Source: Mesorhizobium sp. AR10 (GTDB lineage Bacteria > Pseudomonadota > Alphaproteobacteria > Rhizobiales > Rhizobiaceae). Taken from it: a DNA stretch of 64,000 bases. The stretch spans positions 5,620,001-5,684,000 of the forward strand of contig NZ_CP080524.1 of assembly GCF_024746795.1 (NCBI RefSeq). The letters run 5' to 3'. The notes under the pieces were generated by a model. It made no database searches. It was not told the origin of the DNA and saw nothing but the letters and a program-made list of their open reading frames with translations. The stretch's first letter is position 1. Each line of letters opens with the position of its first letter. The translations under genes and the position numbers were made by a program. Shown in pieces: positions 35,056-43,686 of this stretch.

Positions 35056-35112
35056 CTTGACTAGGGTGTTACCGGTCTGTAACGTCACGAATGTTACTTA
35101 CTGGTAACACCC
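35056..35112 (+). promoter_or_regulatory. Promoter with large inverted-repeat operator, RND efflux locus
   Basis: GGGTGTTACC at 35064-35073 and GGTAACACCC at 35103-35112 form the outer dyad; an inner pair TGTAACGT/ATGTTACT (35078-35098) lies around the centre CACGA. The 22-base arms agree at 17 or 18 positions. A CTTGAC (35056-35061) stands at -35 position on the plus strand, so repressor bound here would block the promoter of the small gene and pump. Half-sites GTAAC recur in pairs, as TetR dimers need. Confidence 0.7.
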
Positions 35113-35266
35113 ATATAGCCCCCTCGTCAATGACAGGCAATACCCATTGGCACTGCCTGCTCGAAACCGGGTGCAAAACTGCAAATCATGCGGCTTCGGC
35201 CGGTGAGAACGACGAAAAAACGGTTCGCGATCATCCGATGCGAATCGCCAGCCAGGAGCCGCTCCT

Positions 35267-35524
35267 ATGTCGCAGCGCAATGATCTGACGATCGATGAAG
35301 TCATCCGGGATCCAATGATCCGGATGGTGATGAAGGCTGACCGTGTCGACCCGCGGTCGTTCGAAGCGATGCTTCGTTCCCTGGCCGATGAGCAGGGCCT
35401 GAGCCGCAAGGCGCCGTCAGGTTTCCTGGCAGACTCCGGTTCGGGGCGCAGCCGGCGGCTGGCGAGAGTTGCCAAGGCATTTGGTGATGCAAGGGCATTC
35501 AACGAGGCGTGCGTGTCATGGTGA
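35267..35524 (+). CDS. Small uncharacterised protein, 85 residues, upstream of RND pump
   Basis: AGGAG lies 9 bases before ATG 35267, which supports expression. The product begins SQRNDLTIDEVIRDPMIRMVMKADRVD and continues with SFEAMLRSLADEQ. The stretch TIDEVIRDPMIRxVMxADxV looks like a conserved short helical protein of rhizobia, but I cannot name a family. The C-terminal half is basic (GSGRSRRLARVAKAFGD). Its TGA (35522-35524) overlaps the ATG of the RND permease (35518) by 7 bases, so translation of the pump is probably coupled to it. Confidence 0.7.
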   Translation: MSQRNDLTIDEVIRDPMIRMVMKADRVDPRSFEAMLRSLADEQGLSRKAPSGFLADSGSGRSRRLARVAKAFGDARAFNEACVSW

Positions 35525-38500
35525 ACTATTTCATCCAGCGTCCGATCTTCGCCTCGGCGATCGCCATCATCATGGTGCTCGCCGGGACGATTTGTTATTT
35601 CCTGCTGCCGGTCTCGCAGTTTCCCGACATCACCCCACCTCAGGTCGTGGTCAGCGCCCATTACCCGGGCGCCAGCGCGCAGGTGGTCGCCGATACCGTT
35701 ACGACGCCGCTGGAACAGCAGATCAATGGCGTCCAGGGCATGACCTACATGTCGTCGTCGTCCTCCAATGACGGCTCATCGACGATCACCATCACCTTCG
35801 AGGTCGGCTATTCCTTGAGCACGGCTGCCGTCGATGTGCAGAACCGGGTGTCGCAGGCGGCGTCCTCGCTGCCGGCAATCGTCAACCAGGGTGGCGTGAC
35901 GATCAAGAAACAGAACCCGAATTTCGTCCTGATCGTCGACCTCACCTCGCCGGACGGCTCCGTCGATCCGGTGGCGCTGAGCAACCTCGCCTATCTGCAA
36001 GTGGTCGACCCGCTGAAGCGCCTGCCCGGCGTCGGCGACGTGCAGATCTTTGGCGAGCGGCGCTATTCGATGCGCGTATGGCTCGATCCCGACAAACTCG
36101 CCAATCTCGGCATCACCGCCGTCGACGTGCAGAACGCCATCGCCGAGCAGAACGTCCAGGTGGCGGCCGGCAAGATCGGCCAATCGCCGGCGCCGGCCGG
36201 CACCGCCTTCGAGATGCAGGTCAACGCGGTCGGCAGGCTGAGCGATCCCAAGGAATTCGGCGACATCATCGTGCGCGCCAATGCGGCTTCCGGCTCGCTG
36301 GTGCGCCTGCGCGACGTCGCCCGCATCGAACTCGGCGCCCTGCAATATTCGTCGTCGGCTTTCTTCGGCAAGGACCCGACCGTCGTGCTCGCGGTCTACC
36401 AGATGCCGGGTTCCAATGCGCTCGATCTGCAGCAGCGCGTCAAGGACAAGATGCAGGAATTGTCGGGCCGTTTCCCGAAGGGCGTCAGCTACGCCATGCA
36501 CTACGACACGACGCGCTTCGTCTCGGCGTCGATGCACGACGTGCTGATCACGCTTGGCGAAGCACTGATCCTGGTCGTCGCGGTGGTGTTCATCTTCCTG
36601 CAAAGCTGGCGCACCACGATCATCCCGACCATCGCCATTCCAGTGTCGCTGGTGGCGACGCTGGTGGTCATGTACATGCTCGGCTTCTCGCTCAACATGC
36701 TCAGCCTGCTCGGCATGGTGCTGGCGATCGGCCTTGTCGTCGATGACGCGATCGTCGTGGTCGAGAACGTCGAGCGTCAACTCGAGGCCGGCCTCAGTCC
36801 GCTGGCCGCCACCCGCAAGGCGATGGCCGAGGTCACAGGACCGATCATTGCCACCACCGCCGTGCTGATGGCGGTGTTCGTGCCGGTTGCCTTCATTCCC
36901 GGCGTTTCCGGGCGGCTCTACAATCAGTTTGCCCTGACGGTGGCGATTTCCGTCGGCATCTCCGCCTTCAACTCGCTGACGCTGAGCCCAGCGCTCAGCG
37001 CCGCCTTCCTGCGCCATCGCCCGGCAACCCAGTTCGTGCTGTTCCGCTGGTTCAACGAAGGCTTCGACCGGCTGTCGCATGCCTATGCAAATGGCGTGCG
37101 CGTCCTCATCCGCTTGCGCTGGATCATGCTCGGCCTGTTCGCAGCCGGACTTGTGGCAACCTACTTCGTCTGGCAGCGCCTGCCCTCGACCTTCCTGCCG
37201 GTCGAGGACCAGGGCTATTTCTTCGTGGTCATCCAGCTGCCCGATGGTGCAGCACTCGAGCGTACCGACGCGGTGGCGCAGAAGGCGCGTGACATCCTGC
37301 AGAACACGCCCGGCGTCGACATCGTCGGCTCGATCAGCGGTTTGAACTTCCTGACCAACGCCGCCCAATCGAACTCGGCGGTCGAGTTCGCCATCCTGAA
37401 GCCATGGGATGAACGCGGCCCCGACCAGAGTGCCTCGAAGCTCGTCGCCGAGGTGCGCAACAAGCTGCTGCAGATTCCGGAAGCCTTTGCGCTGAGCTTC
37501 GATCCGCCGTCCATCCCCGGCATCGGTACGACCGGCGGCTTCGAGTTCCAGGTCGAGGATCTGACCGGTCGTGGCAGCGTCGCGCTCAACGATGCCACGC
37601 AGGCGGTCCTTGCCGAGGCGCGCAAGCAGCCCGAGCTCAACGCGCAGCAATTGTTCTCGTCGTTCTCGACCTCGACGCCGCAGTACAACTACGAGCTCGA
37701 CCGCAACAAGGCGAAGCTGCTCGGCCTCAACCTGCCTGACGTGTTCAACACGCTGCAGATCTATCTCGGCTCGCTCTATGTGAACGACTTCAATCTGTTC
37801 GGCCGCACCTTCCGGGTGACGATGCAAGCCGACAAGGATGCGCGTGCGGGTGCTGCCGACATTTCGCGGCTCTACGTCCGCAATGCGTCCGGCGGCATGG
37901 TGCCGTTGAGCACGCTCGGCAAGCTGGTGCCGGTCGTCGGTCCGGAAACCGTCCCGCATTACAACAACAATGCGTCGGCCCTGATCAATGGCGGTGCGGC
38001 ACCCGGATTTTCCTCGGGCCAGGCGGTGGCGGCAATGGAACGCGCGGCTGCGACGGCCCTGCCCAGGGATTTCGGTTATGAATGGACCGGCATCACCTAT
38101 CAGGAGCTCAAGGCGGGCTCGATCGCGTCCGTCGTCTTCGGCCTCGCCATCGTCTTCGTCTTCCTGATCCTCGCCGCGCAATATGAGAGCTGGGCGATGC
38201 CGTTCATGGTGCTGCTGGCGGTGCCGCTCGCATTGTTCGGCGCCTTCGCGGTGCTGTGGGTGCGCGGCATGCAGATCGACGTCTACTCGCAGATCGGCTT
38301 CGTCATGCTGATCGGGCTGGCGGCCAAGAACGCGATCCTGATCGTCGAGTTTGCCCGACGCCGGCGCGAGGAAGGCCTGAGCATCGTCGATGCCGCGATG
38401 GAAGCGGCACGGCTGCGGCTGCGGCCGATCCTGATGACCGCCTTCGCCTTCATCCTCGGTGTGCTGCCGCTGATGTTCGCGACCGGTGCGGGTGCGGCGA

Positions 38501-38694
38501 GCCGTCAATCTATCGGCACCACCGTCTTTGGCGGCATGGTCGCGGCGACGATCCTGTCGCTGGTGTTCGTGCCGGTTTTCTACGCGGTGATCGAGCAGCT
38601 GCGCGAGCGCCGCAGCGACAGCGAACCCGTTTCCGAACCAACTGAACCTGATGCCGAACCCGTTTTCGCGCCTTTGGCGCAAGCGGCCGAATAG
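35518..38694 (+). CDS. RND efflux pump, inner-membrane permease (HAE1/AcrB type)
   Basis: Proton-driven trimeric drug exporter of 1058 residues, the usual AcrB length. N-terminal MVNYFIQRPIFASAIAIIMV is standard. Proton-relay residues are present: the DD pair in IGLVVDDAIVVVENVER (helix 4) and the lysine in LAAKNAILIVEFARRRREEG (helix 10). Two large periplasmic loops and twelve membrane helices are recognisable. ATG 35518 is used because VNYFIQRPI is the family start; an in-frame GTG at 35509 would add three residues. The adaptor follows after 16 bases, so the order is permease first, which is less usual. No outer-membrane channel gene is nearby. Confidence 0.97.
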   Translation: MVNYFIQRPIFASAIAIIMVLAGTICYFLLPVSQFPDITPPQVVVSAHYPGASAQVVADTVTTPLEQQINGVQGMTYMSSSSSNDGSSTITITFEVGYSLSTAAVDVQNRVSQAASSLPAIVNQGGVTIKKQNPNFVLIVDLTSPDGSVDPVALSNLAYLQVVDPLKRLPGVGDVQIFGERRYSMRVWLDPDKLANLGITAVDVQNAIAEQNVQVAAGKIGQSPAPAGTAFEMQVNAVGRLSDPKEFGDIIVRANAASGSLVRLRDVARIELGALQYSSSAFFGKDPTVVLAVYQMPGSNALDLQQRVKDKMQELSGRFPKGVSYAMHYDTTRFVSASMHDVLITLGEALILVVAVVFIFLQSWRTTIIPTIAIPVSLVATLVVMYMLGFSLNMLSLLGMVLAIGLVVDDAIVVVENVERQLEAGLSPLAATRKAMAEVTGPIIATTAVLMAVFVPVAFIPGVSGRLYNQFALTVAISVGISAFNSLTLSPALSAAFLRHRPATQFVLFRWFNEGFDRLSHAYANGVRVLIRLRWIMLGLFAAGLVATYFVWQRLPSTFLPVEDQGYFFVVIQLPDGAALERTDAVAQKARDILQNTPGVDIVGSISGLNFLTNAAQSNSAVEFAILKPWDERGPDQSASKLVAEVRNKLLQIPEAFALSFDPPSIPGIGTTGGFEFQVEDLTGRGSVALNDATQAVLAEARKQPELNAQQLFSSFSTSTPQYNYELDRNKAKLLGLNLPDVFNTLQIYLGSLYVNDFNLFGRTFRVTMQADKDARAGAADISRLYVRNASGGMVPLSTLGKLVPVVGPETVPHYNNNASALINGGAAPGFSSGQAVAAMERAAATALPRDFGYEWTGITYQELKAGSIASVVFGLAIVFVFLILAAQYESWAMPFMVLLAVPLALFGAFAVLWVRGMQIDVYSQIGFVMLIGLAAKNAILIVEFARRRREEGLSIVDAAMEAARLRLRPILMTAFAFILGVLPLMFATGAGAASRQSIGTTVFGGMVAATILSLVFVPVFYAVIEQLRERRSDSEPVSEPTEPDAEPVFAPLAQAAE

Positions 38695-38710
38695 GATTGG
38701 AGACTTGATC

Positions 38711-39862
38711 ATGCGTAAATGGAAAATCGCGTTGGGTGCGGCCGTCGCCCTGGGGGCTGTCTCGGTCGCCAGCGTTCATCTGCTCGATATGGGCAACCTC
38801 AGCCTCAATGCCGGCACGGCGGGGGCAGCGCCTGCCCCGGAAGCGTTTGTCATGCCGGTGCCGGTGGTCAGCGTCGTCAAGAGGACGATCCCGATCTATC
38901 TCGATTATGCCGCGCGGACCGAGCCGATCCGCAGCATCACGCTGCAGGCGCGCGTGCCGGGCTATTTGCAGGAGCAGGCTGCTGCCGACGGCGTCGACGT
39001 GAGGCAAGGCGACCTTCTCTACAGAATAGCCCCGGAAGACTTCCAGGCTGCGCTCGACCAGGCGAAGGCGCAGGTCCAGCGTGACACGGCAACGCTCGAC
39101 TACGCACGTTCCAATCTTGGCCGCGGCACCGAGCTCGCCAAGAGCGGATACATCGCCAAGGATGCGTTCGACCAGCGCACCAGCACCTTGCGCGAAGCCC
39201 AGGCGTCGCTGGCTGTCAACCAGGCCGCCGTGCGGACTGCCGAACTCAATCTGAGCTACGCCGAAATCAAGGCCCCGTTCGCCGGGCGCATCGGCCGCAA
39301 TCAGGCCTCTGTTGGAACTCTGGTCAGCGTTGCCGGCACGGTGCTCAACACGCTGGTGCAGCTCGACCCGATCTACGTCACCTTCAATCCGAGCGAAACC
39401 GATCTGGCGCAGATCGAGGAAGCCAAGGCGGCGGGGCCGATCGATGTCGACATCCTGCTTCCCGGCGACACCGAACCGCGCCAGAAGGGCCAGCTCACCT
39501 TCATCAACAACACGATCGATCCCTCGACCGGTACCATCACGGCACGGGCGACGATCGGCAACGGGAAGTTCACGCTGCTGCCTGGCCAGTATGTTCGTGT
39601 GCGGCTGCACATCAAGCAGCAGCCCGATGCGCTGATGGTGCCGCAGATGGCATTGGGCTCGAGCCAGCTCGGCAAATACCTCTACGTCGTCGGCAAGGGC
39701 AACACGGTCGACCAGCGCATCGTTTCGCTCGGACCGATCAATGGCGACCAGGTCGCTGTCCTGAGCGGCGTGGCCGAAGGCGACCAGGTGATAACAGGCA
39801 ATCTGCAGAAGATCGGACCTGGAATGCCGATCTCTCCGCTGCCAGAGAAGCCGGCCACCTGA
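38711..39862 (+). CDS. RND efflux pump, periplasmic adaptor subunit
   Basis: Membrane-fusion protein of 383 residues with an N-terminal uncleaved anchor WKIALGAAVALGAVSVASVHLL; no lipobox cysteine is present. The order barrel-sandwich hybrid (ITLQARVPGYLQEQAAADGVDVRQGDLLYRI, in part), alpha-helical hairpin (EDFQAALDQAKAQVQRDTATLDYARS), second lipoyl half (LSYAEIKAPFAGRIGRNQASVGTLV) and beta-barrel domain matches the AcrA/MexE group. GGAG precedes the ATG. It must use a TolC-like channel encoded elsewhere. Confidence 0.95.
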   Translation: MRKWKIALGAAVALGAVSVASVHLLDMGNLSLNAGTAGAAPAPEAFVMPVPVVSVVKRTIPIYLDYAARTEPIRSITLQARVPGYLQEQAAADGVDVRQGDLLYRIAPEDFQAALDQAKAQVQRDTATLDYARSNLGRGTELAKSGYIAKDAFDQRTSTLREAQASLAVNQAAVRTAELNLSYAEIKAPFAGRIGRNQASVGTLVSVAGTVLNTLVQLDPIYVTFNPSETDLAQIEEAKAAGPIDVDILLPGDTEPRQKGQLTFINNTIDPSTGTITARATIGNGKFTLLPGQYVRVRLHIKQQPDALMVPQMALGSSQLGKYLYVVGKGNTVDQRIVSLGPINGDQVAVLSGVAEGDQVITGNLQKIGPGMPISPLPEKPAT

Positions 39863-39884
39863 ACCCCCGTCAGGTCCGGTCCAG

Positions 39885-39916
39885 CGGCGCCCTCGCTATG
39901 TCGAGGGCGCCGTTTT
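39885..39916 (+). terminator. Intrinsic terminator of the RND efflux operon
   Basis: CGGCGCCCTCG (39885-39895) pairs with CGAGGGCGCCG (39902-39912), a perfect 11-bp stem with a 6-base loop, followed by TTTT. It lies 22 bases after the adaptor stop. The stop of the convergent LysR gene (39896-39898) falls in the loop. Confidence 0.8.
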
Positions 39917-40804
39917 GCTGAGCAGTTCGACCAGGCCGGCGACATCGGCACGATCGGCCTTGGCCGCAGGCATGAAGGCGCAATAGGGATGGCCGAGGCG
40001 CACCGATACGGATGAGAGCGCGATGAGGCGCCCCGCTTCCAGATCGGCACGGGCCATGACCCGCTGGCCAAGCGCTACCCCCAGACCAAGCCGTGCCGAG
40101 GCGATCGCCAGGCTGGACAAGCCGACGCGCCGCCCGTGCGAGGGATCGGGCGCGCGGTTGCCTCCGGAGGCCGAAAACCAGTCCGCCCAGGTCGGGTGCG
40201 TGGCATAGTTCGGACCCCAGTTGGTATGAATGAACAGGCTCTCGTGCAGCTCCGCCAGACTGGACGCGCCGCTGCCGTGACGGTGCCAGAACTCCGGCGC
40301 GCACACCGGCAGCACATCGTCATGGACGAGACGGACGAGCTTCAATCCGGGATAGTGATAGTCGCCATAGCTGATGCGCAGGTCGATGTTCTGGCGCGCA
40401 ATATCGACGGGATCGTTCTCGACCCGGACGTCGATCGCCATCTGCGGAAAAACATCGAGAAGCACGGCGAGCCTCGGCGCCAGCCACAGTTCGGCCAGTG
40501 AAAACGGCACGCTGACGACGAGGCGCGTTCTCAAAGTCCCTTCCAGCATGCGCCGCCCGATCGCGGCGATGTCGCCTAAAGCGCGCGCCGTCTGCGGGTA
40601 GATCGCATGGCCGGCATCGGTAAGCGCGATGCGGTTGCCAGTGCGCACGAACAACTGCTTGCCGAACCAGCTCTCGAGATTGCGTATCTGCTGGCTGACC
40701 GCTGCTGAGGAAACACCGAGTTCGGTGGCGGCAAGCGTGAAGCTCCCGGCACGCGCAGCCACTTCGAAAGCCTTGATCGCGTTCAGGGGTGGCAGCCGTT
40801 CCAT
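39896..40804 (-). CDS. LysR-family regulator, GcvA-like
   Basis: Regulator of 302 residues beginning MERLPPLNAIKAFEVAARAG. The HTH segment continues SFTLAATELGVSSAAVSQQIRNLE, followed by the type-2 effector domain with LEGTLRTRLVVSVPFSLAELWLAPRL. ATG 40804 has GGAGAT 5 bases upstream; a further frame upstream is not conserved. Divergent from the oxygenase gene at 40905 with a 100-base AT-rich gap (CTAATTATTTT and inverted TCTTTC/GAAAGA), it is a probable activator of that gene. It is one of four LysR-type genes in the window. Confidence 0.9.
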   Translation of the reverse strand: MERLPPLNAIKAFEVAARAGSFTLAATELGVSSAAVSQQIRNLESWFGKQLFVRTGNRIALTDAGHAIYPQTARALGDIAAIGRRMLEGTLRTRLVVSVPFSLAELWLAPRLAVLLDVFPQMAIDVRVENDPVDIARQNIDLRISYGDYHYPGLKLVRLVHDDVLPVCAPEFWHRHGSGASSLAELHESLFIHTNWGPNYATHPTWADWFSASGGNRAPDPSHGRRVGLSSLAIASARLGLGVALGQRVMARADLEAGRLIALSSVSVRLGHPYCAFMPAAKADRADVAGLVELLSKTAPST

Positions 40805-40904
40805 GCGATCTCCATAGTTTTTCTTTCGCAAGCCTAATTATTTTCGGCGTTGAGAGAAAGATTTTTTTGCCGTCTTCTGTGGTCTCAGCCTTGGAGCAAG
40901 AGAC

Positions 40905-41693
40905 ATGAAAGACATTCTCGACCTGGACCGCTACCCCCTCGACCGTGAAGGCAGCGCCGAATGGAATCGCCTCCTGGAAACCTCCAGAGCGGCGCTGGCA
41001 GCCGAGGGCATGTTCAATCTCGAAGGTTTCTTGCGGCCCGGCGTGGCCGAACGGGCGGTGCAGGAAATCCAGCCCGTGATGGACACGCGATCGCATGTGC
41101 ACAAGCGCATGCACAACATCTACTTCAAGCCTGACATTCCCGAGCTTGCGCCCGACCATCCCGCCCTGCGCAAGGTCGAGACCATCAGCCACACGGTGTG
41201 TGCCGACCAGATCCCGGGCAGCGTCGTGTTGGCGATCTACGAATACGAACCGCTTCTGCAGTTCCTGGCGGCGGCGATGGGCAAGACGAAGCTGCATGTC
41301 ATGCAGGACCCGCTGGCTCGCACCAATGTGATGGCCTATCGCGCCGGCGAAGCATTGAACTGGCATTTCGACCGCTCGGAATTCACTACCACGCTGTTGC
41401 TGCAGGCGCCGGAGCGCGGCGGCGACTTCCAGTACCGCACCGATCTGAGATCCGACGACAATCCCAACTATGACGGTGTTGCCAAACTGCTCGAAGGGCG
41501 TGACCCCGACGCGAAAATCCTGCGCCTGAAGCCGGGCACGCTGAACGTCTTTCGCGGCAAGAACACCGCGCATCGCGTCACCACTGTCGAGGGCGAGCGC
41601 GAGCGCATGATCGCGGTGTTTTCCTACTACGAGAAGCCCGGGGTGATGTTCAGCAGCGAGGAACGGGTCGGCTTCTACGGTCGGGCCGCTTAA
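40905..41693 (+). CDS. 2-oxoglutarate/Fe(II) oxygenase, HalD/BesD family, hydroxylase-type
   Basis: Predicted non-haem iron oxygenase of 262 residues. NWHFDRSEFTTTLLLQ (residues 152-167) carries H154 and D156, and KNTAHRV the distal H223, a complete H-x-D...H facial triad. In the halogenases BesD and HalD the aspartate is replaced by glycine to make room for chloride; here it is kept, so hydroxylation of a free amino acid is more likely than chlorination. Rhizobial members are often annotated ArpA-like. FNLEGFLRPGVAERAVQEI is the usual N-terminal helix. It is divergent from a LysR gene and followed by a GntR gene and two enolase-superfamily genes. The substrate is unknown. Confidence 0.82.
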   Translation: MKDILDLDRYPLDREGSAEWNRLLETSRAALAAEGMFNLEGFLRPGVAERAVQEIQPVMDTRSHVHKRMHNIYFKPDIPELAPDHPALRKVETISHTVCADQIPGSVVLAIYEYEPLLQFLAAAMGKTKLHVMQDPLARTNVMAYRAGEALNWHFDRSEFTTTLLLQAPERGGDFQYRTDLRSDDNPNYDGVAKLLEGRDPDAKILRLKPGTLNVFRGKNTAHRVTTVEGERERMIAVFSYYEKPGVMFSSEERVGFYGRAA

Positions 41694-41747
41694 GCCGACG
41701 ACGCCCTGTGCTACCGGACTCGAAGATTCAGAAAACAGCCTCTTGCT

Positions 41748-41763
41748 AGATTGTCGACAATCT
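41748..41763. promoter_or_regulatory. Perfect 16-bp palindrome, probable GntR operator
   Basis: AGATTGTCGACAATCT is a perfect palindrome. It lies 37 bases before the ATG of the GntR-type gene and has the TTGTCGACAA core seen for FCD-type GntR regulators. Autoregulation, and control of the genes downstream, is the natural reading. I found no second copy in the gaps of this window. Confidence 0.75.
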
Positions 41764-41799
41764 GTTTGTCTTGCTTTCGGTTCCTTTTGGAGTGACCGA

Positions 41800-42525
41800 A
41801 TGGCGAAGCTGGATTTCAGTCCGATCGCGGATACGACACGCAGGGCCGAGATCGTGGCGCTGCTCAGGCGCGCGATCCTGACCGGCCAGCTGGAACCCGG
41901 GCAGAAGCTCAATGAACTCAGGATATCCGAGCAGATGCGGGTCAGCCGCGCGCCGCTGCGCGAGGCGATGCGCGAGCTGGTGCAGGAAGGCATCCTGACC
42001 AGCATCCCCTATGCCGGAACCTTCGTCATCGATGTCACAGCCAAGGACATCGACGACGCCTATTCCTTCAACAAGGTGATGGACGAGTTCGCCATCGAGC
42101 AGACCTGGCCGCTGCGCGACCAGCGCTTCTTCGACGAGCTCGATCGCCGCCACGAGGCGGTGAAGCAGGCGACACGTGACCTCGACACCACTAGGCAGAT
42201 CGAAACGGCGCTGCAATTGCATGGTCTGATCTATGAATGGGCCGACAATTCGGTGCTGCTCGAGACCTGGCAGCGGCTGACCAGCCGGCTGCAGATGTAT
42301 TTTGCGCTGCACCAGCATGCGCGCAATGAGCCGGTGCCGGCCGAAGACGTCCACGAGACCTATGTTCAACTGCTGAAGGGCAAGGACATGCGCGCCGCCC
42401 AGCGCCATGCCAGGGAGCATATCGGCCTCGATTTCGAGGAACTGCTTTCCTACGCGCGCAGCCTCGAACAGCGGACGTCCAAGGGCGGCAAGGCCGATCG
42501 CGCAGGCAGGGCCGACGGCGGCTGA
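41800..42525 (+). CDS. GntR-family regulator, FCD (FadR) type
   Basis: Regulator of 241 residues. The winged-helix part is RRAILTGQLEPGQKLNELRISEQMRVSRAPLREAMRELVQEGI (residues 24-67, shown in part) and is followed by the all-helical FCD effector domain (FNKVMDEFAIEQTWPL, then HGLIYEWADNSVLLETWQRL with metal-site histidines). Effector is usually an organic acid. GGAG precedes the ATG. The first enolase-superfamily gene begins 56 bases after its stop, so it is likely to be in one operon with it. Confidence 0.92.
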   Translation: MAKLDFSPIADTTRRAEIVALLRRAILTGQLEPGQKLNELRISEQMRVSRAPLREAMRELVQEGILTSIPYAGTFVIDVTAKDIDDAYSFNKVMDEFAIEQTWPLRDQRFFDELDRRHEAVKQATRDLDTTRQIETALQLHGLIYEWADNSVLLETWQRLTSRLQMYFALHQHARNEPVPAEDVHETYVQLLKGKDMRAAQRHAREHIGLDFEELLSYARSLEQRTSKGGKADRAGRADGG

Positions 42526-42581
42526 GGTCGCCGCCGCAAAGAGCCTGACCACCCCGACATCGCAGACAATGGACAGACAAA

Positions 42582-43685
42582 TTGCAGATCAAAACCATCA
42601 AGGCCTACCATGTCGTGCAGCCCTTTGTGGACGGGCCCTACCGGATGTCCAAGGGGCGCGAGGCCGACGCGTTCGACGCGGTGATCGTCGCCATTACCTC
42701 CGACAGCGGCATCACCGGCTGGGGCGAGATGGCGCCACTCGGCAATTTCTATTCGCCAGCGTTCGCCGCGGGTGTCCGCGCGGGCGTCGTGGAAATCGCG
42801 CCGCATCTAATCGGCCAGGATCCGCGCGCGCTGGCCAGCATCGGCCGGCTGATGGACACGGTGTTCAAGGGCCACCCCTACATCAAATCGGCGCTCGACA
42901 TGGCGTGCTGGGACCTCGCGGCGCGCGCCGCCGATGTGCCGCTGGTCACGCTGCTTGGCGGACGCGAGAGCGAGACTGCTGAACTTTACAAGGTCGTCAC
43001 CCACGGCACGGTCGACGCCATGGCCGCCCTTGCCAAGCGCATCGTTGGCCAGGGCTTTCACCGGCTGCAGGTCAAGGTCGGCGGCAAAGTCCATGATGAC
43101 ATCGAACGCGTCACCGCCGTCGCCGCTTCAGTGCCGAAAGGCACGGTCATCTTCTGCGACGCCAATGCCGGCTGGACGCCCTATCAGGCGCGCCAATTCA
43201 CTGATGCGACGCGCGCCATCGACTACACGTTCGAGCAGCCCTGCACGACGATCGACGAATGCATGTCGGTGCGCCGTTCGCTCGACAAGCCGATGGTGCT
43301 CGACGAATCCGTGGCGTCGCTGGACGACATGCTCGACATCCACCGCAAGGGCGCGGCCGACGGGCTGACGCTGAAGATCTCGCGGCTGGGCGGCGTGAGC
43401 AAGACGCGCCAGATCCGCGACCTCGCCGTCGACCTCGGCTTCATGATCACCGTGGAGGACACCGGCGGCGCCGAGATCGATACTGCTGCCATGGCACATC
43501 TGTCACTGTCGACGCCGGAGGAGCGGCGGCTGCACGCCATTGCCTTCCACGAATGGGTGACGGTTCGCACCGCCTCGAACATGCCGCCGGTCACCGGCAG
43601 CCGCATGGGCATTCCAGACGGGCCAGGCCTCGGCATCGATGTCGTGCCTGACCTGCTGGGCAAACCCTTCTTCGAGATCGGTTGA
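42582..43685 (+). CDS. Enolase-superfamily enzyme, cis-3-hydroxy-L-proline dehydratase-like
   Basis: Mandelate racemase-type barrel of 367 residues. Metal ligands are D193 (FCDANAGW), E218 (FEQPC) and D241 (VLDES). Catalytic bases are K165 (LQVKVGG) and K265 (LTLKISRLGG), one on each face, as in racemases, proline-betaine epimerase and cis-3-hydroxy-L-proline dehydratase. FKGHPYIKSALDMACWDL and TVEDTGGAEIDTAAMAHLSLSTPEE also agree with that last group as I remember it. It would act in the cytoplasm on a proline-like substrate. The start is TTG 42582 with no clear ribosome site; no in-frame ATG exists nearby. It is followed after 1 base by another enolase-type gene. Confidence 0.75.
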   Translation: MQIKTIKAYHVVQPFVDGPYRMSKGREADAFDAVIVAITSDSGITGWGEMAPLGNFYSPAFAAGVRAGVVEIAPHLIGQDPRALASIGRLMDTVFKGHPYIKSALDMACWDLAARAADVPLVTLLGGRESETAELYKVVTHGTVDAMAALAKRIVGQGFHRLQVKVGGKVHDDIERVTAVAASVPKGTVIFCDANAGWTPYQARQFTDATRAIDYTFEQPCTTIDECMSVRRSLDKPMVLDESVASLDDMLDIHRKGAADGLTLKISRLGGVSKTRQIRDLAVDLGFMITVEDTGGAEIDTAAMAHLSLSTPEERRLHAIAFHEWVTVRTASNMPPVTGSRMGIPDGPGLGIDVVPDLLGKPFFEIG

Positions 43686-43686
43686 G

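Noticed and set aside
35776..38712. Open frame of 978 codons antisense to the RND permease gene
   Set aside because: It has no hydrophobic or domain pattern, is rich in H, R, Q and D, and mirrors the third-position GC bias of the real gene on the other strand.
40905..41693. Annotation of the oxygenase as an amino-acid halogenase
   Set aside because: The facial triad keeps aspartate 156, which would exclude chloride from the iron.
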